DNA of 64,000 bases from Oscarella lobularis (GCF_947507565.1 NC_089189.1:2354122-2418121); one strand, 5' to 3'; positions 47,657 through 59,969 are shown, numbered from the stretch's first letter. Numbers and translations: made by a program. The notes: generated by a model from the sequence alone, not told the origin.

Positions 47657-48205
47657 TTGGTGTCCGGATAAGTGAAAGAAACGTCAGATAACTGAAACAC
47701 GTTGAATGCATGGAGATAAAATTTAAAAGTCACCTGACTTATCTATTAGATATAAAACATTTGGGTTGTTTGAGTCTCTAAACATAAGCTGTGACTATGC
47801 GTGGGGGCGTTTCTTCTCCCTTTCCTCCCTCTCTATCTCTCTCCTTCTAATTATTCCAGTGATTATGTCTTGTCATAAAACTGCTGTACACATAATGATA
47901 TATCACTTGAAATATATAAACCATGATGAGGAATAATATAGTCCAAACCCTAGGACCTCTCAAAATTCTATCGTCTAATTTTTTCTTTTATGTAAGGCTC
48001 GTTCTGCGCAAGCGCCTATTGTGACGGCTGGCATGAATATGTTGACGGCCAGTTCAAGTCTAATCAGCTCAGCCAAAAGCTTGGCTGTCAATCCAAGAGA
48101 CGCAGCCACGTGGCAACTTCTGGCCAGTCACAGCAAACCGTTTCAGACGCAATAAGAAAACTCGTGGCAGCCGTAAAGTAAGAAAGAAAAAGAGACAATA
48201 ATTAA
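47657..48205 (+). pseudogene. Talin exon copy (start of talin duplicate 2)
   Basis: The sequence from TTGGTGTCCGGATAAG onward matches 37503-38075, covering part of a talin intron and the exon encoding GMNMLTASSSLISSAKSLAV. A one-base loss in CAGCAAAGCCG near 48136 shifts this exon's frame. The match ends in the following intron (TAATTAATTGATTAATT), where a minisatellite begins. It is best seen as the left end of the large talin duplication that resumes at 50447. Confidence 0.8.
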
Positions 48206-48221
48206 TTGATTAATTCAGAAT

Positions 48222-49095
48222 TTGTCGTGGGGACAATTTTTCCCCTGGACAAATTGTCCTGGGACAATTTGTCCTGGGACAATTTGTCCTGGGGACAATT
48301 TGTCCTGGGACAATTTGTCCTGGGGACAATTTGTCCTGGGACAATTTGTCCTGGGGACAATTTGTCCTGGGGACAATTTGTCCTGGGGACAATTTGTCCT
48401 GGCACAATTTGTCCTGGGGACAATTTGTCCCTAGGACAAATTGTCCTGGCACAATTTCCTGGCACAATTTGTCCTGGGACAATTTGTCCTGGGGACAATT
48501 TGTCCTTGGACAATTTGTCCTGAGACAATTTGTCCTGGGGACAATTTCTCCTGGGGACAATTTGTCCTGGGGACAATTTGTCCTGGGACAATTTGTCCTG
48601 GGACAATTTGTCCTAGGACAATTTGTCCTGGGAGAATTTGTCCTGGGAGAATTTGTCCTGGGGACAATTTGTCCTGGGGACAATTTGTCCTTGAACAATT
48701 TGTCCTGGGACAATTTGTCCTGGGGACAATTTGTCCTTGGGACAATTTGTCCTTGGGACAGTTTGTCCTGTGACAATTTGTCCTGGGGCAATTTGTCCTG
48801 GGGACAATTTGCCCTGGTGACAATTTGTCCTGCGACAATTTGTCCTGGGGCATTTTGTCCTGGGACAATTTGTCCTGGGGCAATTTGTCCTGGGACAATT
48901 TGTCCTGGGACAATTTGTCCTGGGACAATTTGTCCTGGGGACAATTTGTCCTGGGACAATTTGTCCTGGGACAATTTGTCCTAGGACAATTTGTCCTGGG
49001 GACAATTTGTCCTGGGACAATTTGTCCTGAGGACAATTTGTCCTGGGGACAATTTGTCCTGGGGACAATTTGTCCTGGGACAATTTTTCCTTCTA
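48222..49095. repeat. GACAATTTGTCCTGGG minisatellite
   Basis: Units of 16-18 bp (GGGACAATTTGTCCT with one or two extra G) are repeated about 50 times. Each unit contains the palindrome GGACAATTTGTCC, or AGGACAATTTGTCCT when the flanking bases allow. Frames open on both strands are an effect of the repeat. The same family reappears at 62893-62982. Confidence 0.93.
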
Positions 49096-49109
49096 CAATT
49101 GTTCCTTGA

Positions 49110-49755
49110 AATTATATGGTAATTCAGAATAAATTCTGCATTAATGCAGAATAAATTCCCGATTTATTCTGCATTAATTAAGAATTAATTCTGCATTTAT
49201 TCAGAATTAATTCTGCAATAATTGAAAATAAATTCTGCATTATTTCAGAATAAATTCTGCATTAATCTAGAATAATTTCTGCATTAATTCAGAATAAATT
49301 CTGAATTAATTGAGAATAAAGTTCGCATTTATTGTGCAATAATTGAGAATAAATTCTGCATTAATTCAGAATAAATTTTGCATTTATTCAGAATAAATTC
49401 CTCATTTATTCTGCATTAATTTAGAATTTATTTTGCATTTTGTCAGAATTAATTCTGCAATAATTCAGAATAAAATCTGCATTAATTCAGAATTAATTCT
49501 GAATTAATGCAGAATTTATTCTGAATTAATGCAGATTTTATTCTGAATTAATGCAGAATTTATTCTGAATTAATGCAGATTTTATTCTGAATCAATGCTG
49601 AATTTTATTCTGAATTAATGCAGAATAAATTCTTCGATAATTCTTCATTAATTCTACATTAATTCAGTATAAATTCTGAATTAATTCAGAATAAATTCTG
49701 AATTAATTCAGAATAAATCCTGCATTAAGTCAGAATAAATTCTGTGTTTATTCAG
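49110..49755. repeat. ATTCTGCATTAATTCAGAAT repeat block 1
   Basis: About 22-bp units alternate ATTCTGCATTAATTCAGAAT with AAATTCTG variants, in both orientations because the unit is nearly self-complementary. The block stops at about 49755, is interrupted by about 330 bp of unique sequence holding an exon-like fragment, and resumes at 50083. Confidence 0.9.
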
Positions 49756-49994
49756 AGAATGTGAGATTTTTTCGCGATGTTTTAGCGCGCGTTACACTCG
49801 AAAAGCCCTGTAGCGAGCGAGTTTGAGGTTCTTGATCGACTTCTTGTCGTGTTCCGTCACGTTCTGAACGGTTATTGCTAAGTTTTTCGTCGTCATGGCG
49901 TTTCGGGGTGTACGAGCGATCTTTTAGAACGATCGCCGACGTATCGTCGACTCACGACGGAGCGCCTGTCGTTTTCTTCACCTTACATACGATC

Positions 49995-50069
49995 ATGGAT
50001 GCTTCATGGCAGCATAGCTCTCGTAAAGAATATAGAATGTTGAAAAGAAAGCTGAAGCACCTTGTCTAC
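49995..50069 (+). pseudogene. Exon-like fragment resembling INO80 complex subunit E
   Basis: The ATG at 49995 opens MDASWQHSSRKEYRMLKRKL and continues KHLVY to a strong TAC/GTAAGTT donor. A K-Y-x-x-LKRKLK-x-L-x-Y pattern is the hallmark start of INO80E-type proteins. Only this exon is present, isolated between two blocks of the same repeat. It is probably a copied first exon with some of its promoter (49760-49994, GC-richer). The match is short, so the identity is tentative. Confidence 0.45.
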
Positions 50070-50082
50070 GTAAGTTCACGAT

Positions 50083-50445
50083 CTTTTATTCTGCATTAAT
50101 TAATTCAGAATTAATTCTGTATTTATTCAGAATTAGTTCTGCATTAATTCAGAATAAATTCTGCATTAATTCAGAATAAATTCCGCATTTTTTCTGCATT
50201 AATTCAGAATTAATTCTGCATTTATTCAGAATAAATTCTGAATTAATTCTGCATTAATTCAGAATTAATTCTGCATTTATTCAGAATTAATTTTGCATTA
50301 ATTCAGAATAAATTCTGCATTAATTCAGAATAAATTCTGCTTTAATTCAGAATAACTTCTGCATTTATTCAGAATAAATACTGCATTAATTCAGAATAAA
50401 TTCTGCATTAATTCAGAATAAATTCTGAATTCATTCAAAATAAAC
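50083..50445. repeat. ATTCTGCATTAATTCAGAAT repeat block 2
   Basis: This continues the repeat family of 49110-49755 on the other side of the exon-like fragment. It ends directly against talin exon sequence at 50447 (ACATGACGGAAGCGG). Confidence 0.9.
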
Positions 50446-50446
50446 A

Positions 50447-53400
50447 TGACGGAAGCGGTGAAAGATTTGAAGAGTACGTTGGAAATGGCGGCAAGCGAAG
50501 CGGGACTCACGGCCGGAATGGTGAACACGATTTCAAAGGCAGCTGGAACCGTAAGAAAATATATATTCAATGATTATATTATTGATTATTTGTATGAAGC
50601 TTGATGACGTGATTGGTGGTGAAGTGAGCAAATCGTTTGCCGAGTATCAGGAGAGTGTGAGCAATTCCGCGAAAGCGATTATGGTCAAAGCTCAAGACAT
50701 GGTATAAATGGAACAGATGTGACGTCATTGTGAGGATGACATCATCGTATCTTTAGGTTGGCAAAGCGGGAACGAATCCGTCGGAATTGGGCGTGGTCTC
50801 CAAAGATACGACGGCAATTTATTGCACAATGGCGAGCGATTGTAGGGGAGCTCTTGCTACAGTTGAAAATGATGACGTAAGAATTAATAAAGAAATTAAT
50901 GAATTAATTATATTTCCTTCTTTTAGATTGCTGCTCGATTGAAGCTGGCTTGTCAACGATTGGGCGGGGCATTGGGCGAATTGTTGCAATGTGCCGGAAG
51001 TGTCCAAAGCAATCCCACCGATTTTCAGGGAAAGAAAGAACTCTCGGACACCGCGAGACACGTCACGAATCACGTGAGTCAATCCCAATAAAATGAATAT
51101 TTAAAATTAGAATTTTTGTTTTCTTTACAGGTTGCGTCTTTGATGGCGGCGCTCCAGGCGGGTGCCAAGGGAACGCAGGCGTGCATCAACGCGGCGGATA
51201 GCGTCAAGGGAATCATCTCCGATTTAGATACAGTGATCATGTTCGCGTCGACGGGATTATTGAATAAGGAAGAGGAGGGAGACACGTTTGGAGATCATCG
51301 CGAGAATATTCTTCGTACGGCAAAGTCTCTCGTTGAAGACACGAAGAAATTGGTGAGCGGTGCCGCGGCGTCGCAAGAGCAGCTGGCTTCCGCTGCCGAA
51401 GCGTCGGCTGGAACCATTAGAGTCTTGGCTGATCACGTGAAACTCGGCGCCGCCGCGCTCACGTCAGACGATCAAGAAGCTCAGGTCAGATATATAGACC
51501 CCACACTATTTCTATAGGGTTCCCTAAAGCCACTCCTCCTTGTTTAGTTCTCTGAGTTCTTAGTTAGATCCTCCTGCACACAGTTCCCTCTCTCTTTGTC
51601 TCCTGCGTTTTGATCCCTCTCCCTTTGCCTGCTGCCTTTTGATCCCTTTGTCTTCTGCGTTTTCGTCCGCTATAGAGAGATTGAGACTTCATCGACTCTC
51701 TATGTAATGATCGAAGTCTTCATCGACTTTCTGAAAGTCGATTGAAGGCCTCAATTAGGCGTTTGAACGTCTAACGTTCGATCGTTCTCAGCGTTTTCAA
51801 CTTGAATTTTTAGCTAGGTCGTTCCGTGTGTAGTCTGTGAGTTGAGGCTAGGTTAGTTTGAAGTCTCTGAGTTCTGCGGGGTCTTTTTGTAGTCTCTTTT
51901 GTTTGAGCTTGAGATTTGGCTAGTAATATCTGAGCCTTTCTCGTCTGTAGTCTCTTAGTTTTAGCCGCTGTTTAATTATACGACCTTTCCTTTGTTTAGG
52001 TTCTTTTGTTGAATGCTGTGCGTGATGTTGCGTCATCGCTTGGGTTTCTGATCACGGCGACGAAGAACGCTTTTGGAAAAAGCGTCCAAGATCCGGCTAT
52101 GGAACATCTCAGATCATGCGCCAAGGTACAGCTTAAAAAGTTAGTTTTAATTTCATTTTATTATCTGACAATTAGACGATGGTTGCGAATGTTTCGTCGC
52201 TTCTCAAAACCGTCAAGACGGCCGAAGACGAAGCGGCTCGCGGCGTTCGCGCTCTTGAGTCGGCGATCGACGCAATCTCCGCTCAACTTGAAGAACTCAC
52301 ATCGGATAATGAACCGACTCGCGACGCTGCACCAGAAGACGTCATACGTGTCAGTAAGGGTGTCACTATAGCGACAGCCAAAGCGGTCGCTGCGGGAAAT
52401 TCCGGTCGTCAAGACGACGTCACTGCGGCGGCGAATCTGGGTCGAAAGGCAATTATTGATATGCTACTGACAACAAAGGTGAGAGATAGTTCAGGGTTCT
52501 GTCCACGTGGGTCAGTGAGCCCCTTGACGCATACTCGTCTGTCGCCGACTCATGCGCACTATTATTCCACCCATACACTAAAAATTGCAAAAAGTTTGAG
52601 GCTAAAGAAAGCGAGCCGATAAAGTTTTGAGGCCAGAGAACAAGCCAATAAAGTTTTGATGCGCAAGAATGATCGCAAAAGTTTTGATGGCAAAAACGAT
52701 CGCAATAGTTTTGATGTGCAAGAACGAACGCCCTAGTTTTGAGGCGAGAGAACCAGCGAAACACTGTTATGTGCGACAACAGAAGCCTTTTTAGATATGA
52801 GATAGAATTTCATAAGTCTTATATCGTGTCTTTTAGGCGGCTGCAGCCAAAGCTGAAGCAGTTGAAAGTGGACATCGATCGATTACAGCGGCAAAAGAAT
52901 GCACAACTGCATTCCGTTCTCTTCTCGAACTCGTTCACTCGGTAATAAAAATATTTAAAATTAAAATTGGATGAGTTATCTTTCGTTTCAGATTCTCCTG
53001 AAGCCTTCTCACGATAAAAAACAGAAGCTGACAGTCTATTCAAAAGAAGTAGCATCGTGCGTGAGCGAAGTCGTCCAATCAGCGGAAGTTCTCAAAGGAA
53101 ACGATTGGGTCGATCCGACCGATCCCAACATCATCGCCGAGAATGAATTGCTCAACGCTGCGGCGTCGATCGAAGCGGCGGCGAAGAAACTAGCGCTCCT
53201 AAAACCACGCGAGAAGAAACACGAAGCCGATGAGACGTTGAGTTTCGATGAGCAGATCCTGGAAGCGGCGCGCGCCATCGCATCAGCGACAGGCGCGCTC
53301 ATCAAATCGGCGACGGCGGCACAACGAGAATTAGTCGCTCAAGGAAGAGTAAGAAGAGAAACTAGCACTTTTATATTTAATTTAATTGGTTGAATTTTAG

Positions 53401-54003
53401 CTTCGTCCTGGCGTTCCTGGTTCCGATGATAGCCAATGGGCCGAAGGTCTTGTCTCAGCGGTACGCACACTTAGTATTCATCTTTCCCCTCCTTAAAATG
53501 TCGAGGGCTTTTTTTTCTTTAGGCTCGTCTTGTTGCATCTGCTACGCAGTCTCTATGCGAAGCGGCCAATTCCGCTGTGCAAGGAGTGAGCAATACGGAG
53601 AAGCTGATTGCTTCGGCGAAGGCTGTTGCCTCGTCGACGGCTCAGCTTCTCGTCGCATGCAGAGTCAAAGCGGATGCCGACAGCGAAAATTCAAGACGCT
53701 TACACGTAAGGGAGAATTCCCCTGAGGGGGGGGCTGGGTTTATTATTATTTGGGGTGTGTGTATAGGCGGCCGGTTTTGCGGTTAAAAAAGCGTCGGAGA
53801 ACTTTGTGAAAGCGGCGGCGCGATCGGACGAACAAGAGGAGGATGAGGAAGGATTTGCTATTAGTAAGGGAAAGATTGGCGGTATGCGGCAAGAAATCGA
53901 GGCTCAGGAGCAAATCTTGCGCAAGCGGCGTGAATTGGAAGAGGCGATGAAGCAATTGAAGAGAATCCGTCGCAATAAATACCAACAGGAAGAAGGGGAC
54001 TAA
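50447..54003 (+). pseudogene. Second copy of the talin 3' half
   Basis: The segment starts inside a talin exon (MTEAVKDLKSTLEMAASEAG) and follows 38609-42157 exon for exon to the stop after QQEEGD, with introns and 3' flank included. The exon frames I compared are open and mostly differ by silent changes, with a few replacements (for example Ile to Asn near 50665 and Ala to Thr near 50826). It would encode the last rod bundles, the I/LWEQ actin-binding module and the dimerisation helix. It lacks the FERM head, the early rod and an obvious promoter. With 47657-48205 it forms one duplication in which two exons (38105-38700 in the parent) are replaced by repeats. I class it as a partial duplicate; expression from a cryptic start cannot be excluded. 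Confidence 0.85.
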
Positions 54004-54271
54004 GCTATTAAGTGATCAGTACTCAGGGGTTTTTTTTGTTGTTTTCTTTGTTTACGCTCTGTTGGCTGTTGCTGCTGAATGGGATTTTGCTTAGGTTAGG
54101 ACGGGGGGAGGGGGTGATGACACTCAGTTTTTTTCTTATTTTTCTTGTGTTTTTGTCTGTTGTTCGAAACTAGATGGAATGAACGCAATTGTGCTTTCAC
54201 TTTTGTAAGCTAACCAGCTTTCAAAACTTTCTAATAATCCCAGTAGAAGGTAAGATATTGCGCCGTAAATG

Positions 54272-54342
54272 CCCGGATAAGACGACCACCGCCCCCATTT
54301 TGCAAGATTTGGAGAATGGGGGCGATGGTCATCTAATCCGGG
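54272..54342 (+). other. Decayed copy of the post-talin hairpin
   Basis: The left arm is unchanged from 42435-42464. The right arm has acquired three further changes, which weaken pairing and are not compensated. It lies at the same distance after the duplicated talin stop as the parent hairpin. Confidence 0.55.
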
Positions 54343-54556
54343 AACTTGGAACAGTCATATATACGTGGGAGCAGTGGGAGCGCAAGAGCTGAGCGCAAGA
54401 GTATGCTTCAAACATGAAACACGTGGCACAAATTTTTATTGACAAAAATCAAGACCTGGCTAATCTACTGACATACTCTCTTTCTGTCTGACATCATTTG
54501 ACACCTAACTCATCACACCAAACATTAACTAACACAGAACAAGGACGGTTCACAAA

Positions 54557-56413
54557 CTAAAGATCAGATGACAAGGGGAATTTCTCGGCTATTGAGGTTG
54601 TCTCGGTTACCGTTTTTTCCTTCTTGTTGACGATGACGTTGATTCCAATTCCCCATTTGGGAAGGGATTTCCATGTCTCCCATCTCTTTTCCCACTTCTT
54701 TCTTTGCTCAATAGTCTTCGCGTCGTTCATTTTCTTTTCCAAATACTTTCCGTACTTTTCAATGTAGTTTTGCTTCTTTATTTGCTTAAGTCCTTCATCG
54801 ATACTTTTGGGATTCGCTTTGAATTCAAATATCATTGCGAAGTGTGGTGAAATGAGGACCAAGTCCGCTCTATATCGTCCTTCAAGAACCTCTTCAGATC
54901 CTATATAAGACGAATTTGGCCCAACAACATTTATAACAGCAAAGTATATTAAGTGATAGAATCCTTCCTTTTCTCGCATTGCTTCACCCTCTTTGTCTTT
55001 CGATTTCGTAGCATGAGCAGGAATGCCCTCCACCACAGTGGCAAACGTCTCTGCAAATGTAGGAATATCTCCCTTTACCAGGGCGATCCGCATTTCTCTC
55101 AGTTTACTGGCAGTAGAGTCATCTTCATACAAATAACGCAGCACGTGTTCAGTGAAGTGCTGCCGCACACTCTCATTTGTGAAGGGAACACCTGATCCCA
55201 TGTCGACAGAGGGCCGACGCTGGAGAATACCAAGCTCCCACAGTAGAAGCCGCATTTGGCTATCAGTGGGGTTCTGCAAAGATAAAAGACTGTCGGACGT
55301 CTCTAATCTTATAGGCACTTCTCCGCTCAGTAATTCAGAGAAACGAACGAAATCAACAGAATCGACAACACGACGCAGTAGCGTAGGCCAAGCCGTCGAG
55401 TAATAGCCAAATTCTTTCCAAGTCAGAAACTCGTTGATTGAATGTGGATGATAGACTTGAGTGGCAGGGAGATTCTTACGACCCCAATTGTATCCATCGT
55501 AATATCGCGTAATTTCATCCATCAATTCATCCTCTTTCATATTCAGCTCTTTGGCAATAACCTTAATTTCAGGAGAATACGTCGATGTCACTTCTTCTCG
55601 AGTGAAGCCAAGAATTGCGCCAAGATCCGGGTAATCGTCTATATCTCTTAGGTCATTCAAGCCAGAATGAATACTCATTTTTGCCAAATACGAGATTCCG
55701 GTCATAAAGCGGAACCGGATGATAGGAGAGGACGCTTTCAACTGTCTGTAGAAGCCTGACAGGAATTTTTGGCACGCTGTTGCCAACTCCACGTCATCTT
55801 TGGCCCAATTGGCGACAATTGGTGAATCATACTCATCAACGAGAACGACAAGCTCCTTTCCTTCCTTAGAATAGGTTTCCTCAAATAAGTTGAGGAGCAT
55901 CGAAGTAGGATTGGGCGGTAATCCGGGAGTAGAAATGTCAACTCCCTTACGCTGAGCAACTATTCGCAACTAAATCAACGACAGCAAGAACAACTGTTAT
56001 CCTATTAGCATTCATTGCATCATTCAAAGGATTCTCACCAAATTGATTAAAGATGACTTGACCTCCTCAATTGTAGACCCTTCAAGTTGACTCATATCTA
56101 ACTTGATAACGGGCCATTTCTCCCACGTCACTTCCGGATCATTGTAAATTGCCGTTCCTTTAAACGCTTCCTTGTTTCCTTTGAAATATTCTTCCAAGGT
56201 GCTCACAAGAAGACTCTTTCCAAAGCGACGAGGTCGATTCACAAAGACTCCACTGTAACGGTTGGTCACTTTGACGAGACGTTTGATCAAAGGCGTTTTA
56301 TCAACGTAGATGCAGCCTTCGTTAGGAAACTTGTGCCCCGTGAATAGTTTTCTTTCATCGTCGCCATTGGAAACAGAGGAGAAATATTTCTTCCGCTGCC
56401 GAGTTGATTGCAT
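54557..56413 (-). CDS. AAA-ATPase-like protein with C-terminal PD-(D/E)XK nuclease domain
   Basis: Two coding exons (56413-56039 and 55969-54557, 69-bp intron, GTGAGA to TTTAG, phase 0) give about 595 residues. The N-terminal domain has GCIYVDKTPLIKRL and a modified Walker A, NRPRRFGKSLL. Walker B is ELVVLVDEYDSPI, followed by RFRFMTGISYLAKMSIHSGLN-type sensor sequence and ITRYYDGYNWG. The C-terminal domain has EGRYRADLVLISP and AMIFEFKANP, the D...E-x-K core of a PD-(D/E)XK nuclease. This is the AAA-ATPase_like plus PDDEXK_9 pairing, abundant in Bacteroidetes and scattered in eukaryotes by apparent lateral transfer. A likely 5' UTR intron (about 56420-56519) and the coding intron show adaptation to the host. 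The core catalytic residues look intact. The gene sits inside duplicated talin flank DNA. The cellular role is not known. Confidence 0.85.
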
Positions 56414-56539
56414 TTCTAATAATATAAATAACATTATTATATTGATTTCCACGGAGATTTAATTAAGCCAACACAAGCTGTTCCACCTTCCTAAATTAGT
56501 GTACTAGATATCTCACCTGGAGTCAAATGGAAGGCAATG

Positions 56540-57069
56540 GAGGAGAGAGGCAATGACATAGAGCGAGCTTTTCCTCGAAACGACATCCTAAAGAGAGGAA
56601 AAAATTGTAGATGTCAGTCGGAAAGAAAGACTGAGTACAGATCAACTCACGGACACGTGCGCGAACCAAAAGACGCTTTTGGCGGCGAATCGGGGCGAGC
56701 TGCACCACAAGAGAGCCAACGTCGGGCCCCCAAAGCGACACTTCTCCACTGCCGCATATGTCGCACTAACTGACGGATCATTTTCAAGTCGACTGGCGAA
56801 AGAAGAAGGAAGAGAAAAATTCATGGGGGCCCCCAAACGTGCGATTCGAACGGAAAGCTTACGCAAGATCGTTCGCGAGCGTTGTACAGCGTACGGAGAG
56901 TCCGAAAAGAAGCTACAGTGTACCGAAAGGCGAAAAGCGTAGATCGACCTTCGACTGGCGTCACGGGACCTCTTTCGTCACAAGACACAAGGGTAGCTAT
57001 ATATAGCGATGACGTCGACTCGCGTTCGGCCTTGTTTGTTTGAGGAAGCCCGTATGCGACAACTAGAAA
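56540..57069. promoter_or_regulatory. Upstream region of the AAA-ATPase/nuclease gene
   Basis: This CpG-rich flank precedes the presumed 5' UTR exon of the minus-strand gene. Open frames here show no protein character. GGGCCCCCAAA occurs twice in opposite orientation (about 56724 and 56826) and could be a regulatory palindrome. The region ends where the duplicated segment begins. Confidence 0.35.
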
Positions 57070-57850
57070 ATTGAATCGCTTCGAAGCTGAGAGCCAAGTG
57101 ACGCTATCGGATTACGTTGCTAAGTTTGTACAACTTCCAAACGTTCACTCGAATGTGCTACCATATGCTATCCCGTTCCGTAGCTTTGAATTGCGGCGGG
57201 GAAGTGCCCTATATCGCGACACTCTCTGACTCATATCATCTTCTATGTCCCCATAGTCTAAAATATAATACTGAAACACTGTAAATAAAGCCACCCCTCA
57301 TCCACATACCATTCAGAATTTCTCACAGGTTCATCGCAGGCTACGACAGACCAAAGCCACAAAATGCGTAGGTTATATATTAAACACTTATCTGATCCCT
57401 TAAAGCACACAGTCCTCATTGTACCTCTCTATGAAACAAGAAAGAAACTAAGCAGAAAAACACATACCCAAACCCAAAAAAATGTACCTTTATGCAGTCG
57501 ATAACTGTGCCCTTTATCATGGGTAGTTTCTTAGATACACGCTCCTTTCCCATCCCTTGTTCCTAGTTAGTTGTACAGTATATCCCATCCGTCTAGGAAA
57601 CAGCAAATAATATAGAGAAATACAGTTATCTACTATGCAAAGTACCTGTGTCCTAATTTTAGTCCATGTCCCTTCTCCCTTGTTAACTCTTCCAATTGTA
57701 TCCTGCTTACAGTTCCTCCTCTTATGGATATAGAAGAGAATTTTTTCTAAAAAATAAAAAAATAAAAAATTGATTAGCTCAGTTCTACAGTAGTATCCGT
57801 GATCCCACCCACAACAATATCCCCCTTACCTGAACAAATGGTGGTACTGT
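57070..57850. repeat. Duplicated non-coding segment, copy 2
   Basis: This is the second copy of 42720-43470, starting at TCGCTTCGAAGC and running colinearly with small indels. It marks the right edge of the insertion carrying the AAA-ATPase/nuclease gene. Confidence 0.75.
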
Positions 57851-58374
57851 ACAGCTAGTATGTAAGGGACGGTGGGTAGGCAATCTCGATGGGACACCTA
57901 ACTGTACAAAACTTAGAACCCAAATGCTCTCCTTGGCAGCAAAACGAAATTTACCGTAGCATCGTGACTTCCCGGATAAGAAGTCAACGTGGCCGGCCGA
58001 TGCAACTGCTCGGCAATTCCTCCTACACTAGGCGGAAAATCGGGTTCTAGGATAGTGGACCTATATAGGTTGGCGACAAATAGTATCATGTGCAAATAAA
58101 AGCTTTCTCTTAGGCCGTCGCTGGCAAACAACGAACGAATTGGTTTCTTCAGCAAAGATGCGGCTTCTCAGACGGAGCAATGGGACATTTTGGGCATAAA
58201 AGACGTCATCCATGTAGCGGTGTCGTAAATCTGTACGACATTGCTGACGAATCACTGTCTCAACGGCGGCACTTGTCGAATGGGCATCATCGACCATGAA
58301 TTATGAGGGAACTCGTAAGTGGATACATACTGATAGAAGACGACGAAGCGAACGGTAGAAATTTTGATAGAAAA
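57851..58374. other. Intergenic, nothing assigned
   Basis: I see no splice-supported coding sequence on either strand and no match to the other duplicated blocks. Confidence 0.4.
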
Positions 58375-58965
58375 CTGTGTTGGACGCCTTCTTGGTTATC
58401 CATTATGGACACCTTTGTGATAGTTCTTGGTGTCCGGATAAGTGAAAGATAACTGAAACATGTGGAATGCATGGAGATAAAATTATTAAACTAACGAAAA
58501 GTCACCTGACTTATCTATTAGATATAAAACATTTGGGTTGTTTGTGTCTCTAAACATAAGCTGTGACTATGCGTGTGGGCGTTTCCTCTCCTTTCCCCCC
58601 TCTCTATCTCTCTCCTTCTAAGGAGGGAGAGAGATACTGATTATTCGAGTGATTATGTCTTGTCATAAAAACTGCTGTACACATAATGATATGTCACTTG
58701 ATATATTAAACCATGATGAGGAATAATGTAGTCCGAACCTTAGGGCATCTCAAAATGCTATTGTCTAATTTTTTCTTTTATGTGAAGGCTTGTTCTGCGC
58801 GAGCGCCTATTGTAACGGCTGGCATGAACATGTTGACGGCCAGTTCAAGTCTAATCAGCTCAGCCAAAAGCTTGGCTGTCAATCCAAGAGACGCAGCCAC
58901 GTGGCAACTTCTGGCCAGTCACAGCAAAGCCGTTTCAGACGCAATAAGAAAACTCGAAGTCGTTT
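58375..58965 (+). pseudogene. Third copy of the talin intron-exon segment
   Basis: The sequence from TGTTGGACGCCTTCTTGGTT onward follows 37452-38033, again ending with the exon for GMNMLTASSSLISSAKSLAV. The exon frame is open but is cut after KAVSDAIRKL, where the parent continues VAAVK; here unrelated sequence follows. It starts about 50 bp further upstream than the copy at 47657, so the two copies have different left breakpoints. Confidence 0.8.
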
Positions 58966-58975
58966 AAAAAGTTAG

Positions 58976-59969
58976 TCCTACATTCATCTTCGATCAATTA
59001 TTCAGTGATTTTGATTTGGCGTCATCTCATTTTCTCTAGATACGAACCAGATGCCGAAATATTGTAGATGCCATCTGTACTCGAGTGTGTTAGGACTGGT
59101 CGTTTTAGAAGACGCATTTGACATATTTATTGCTTGCTTAGATTACTACTGTAGTACTCATTTATTAAATAATTTAAAGTGTACGTGCAAAAAAATTCGA
59201 ATTTTCTTTTGTGGGCGTAATCGGAAATCACCAAATTAATACCGCAGATACGAAACACTGTTCAAATTACTTTCTCATCTAATCGAATCAATCCCAGCTG
59301 TCAAACACCAGCAGCAGCGCGTTATCTGTTTGACGCCTCGCGCAGTACTACGCGCGATAACGCATCGACCTCTCGCGAGCGCGTACCCCGATTCCTTTGT
59401 CTGGACGATGTGCAGCCACAAGCGCAACGCGGTAACTCCAGCACTCAAGCTAAACCACCCTCGTGCAACTGCAGCGTCTAGACGTGCAGATCGCGCGAGA
59501 GAACGCGCGCGACACGCACGAGACACGCGGCTCTCGTCACGCCGAAACGGTAAGCAAATCGCGTCTATTCACTATGCAGGCGTCGAATTCTCTTCCCAGG
59601 TCGTTCACATGCGCGTGAGGCGTCGAAGGCGAGACGACACGTCGTCCCGACGCGGAAAATCGAAGGATCGACGGCTCATGGAAGCGAAAAAGACGCCGAA
59701 AAGTAAGCCGGGGAATTTTGGCTCCATTTTTTCGTGTTCGCGCGCGTTTTTCCCTTATTTATGTGTGCACGTTCGTGTGGGTGCGTGGGTCCCCCCCAAG
59801 CGCATTCCCTCCACGCATAACCCCTAGCTAGGACTAATCTCTAAACACTAGTCGTCCCCTCTTAGAGAATCCTTTCAGTGTTGTCGTGTCCTTTTGTTCG
59901 TGAAGTCGTTTACGTCATTTCCGTTTCGAGCGACTATTTTTAGTGACTTCTCCGCATTCTTCTGTTCAG
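58976..59969. other. Unassigned region before the ELP1 pseudogene
   Basis: The 59320-59700 part is CpG-rich with Arg-rich open frames that lack domain features. Exon-like edges occur (a CCCAG acceptor near 59599), but I could not tie them to a protein. It may hold more degraded 5' sequence of ELP1 or another promoter fragment. Confidence 0.35.

Noticed and set aside
48202-49109. Open frames of 70-254 codons across the GACAATTTGTCCTGGG array
   Set aside because: Frames on both strands are simple readings of a 16-18 bp repeat.
59330-59827. Arg-rich 165-codon open frame
   Set aside because: Composition reflects CpG-rich DNA, with no domain or secretion signal. It may be degraded exon or promoter sequence.
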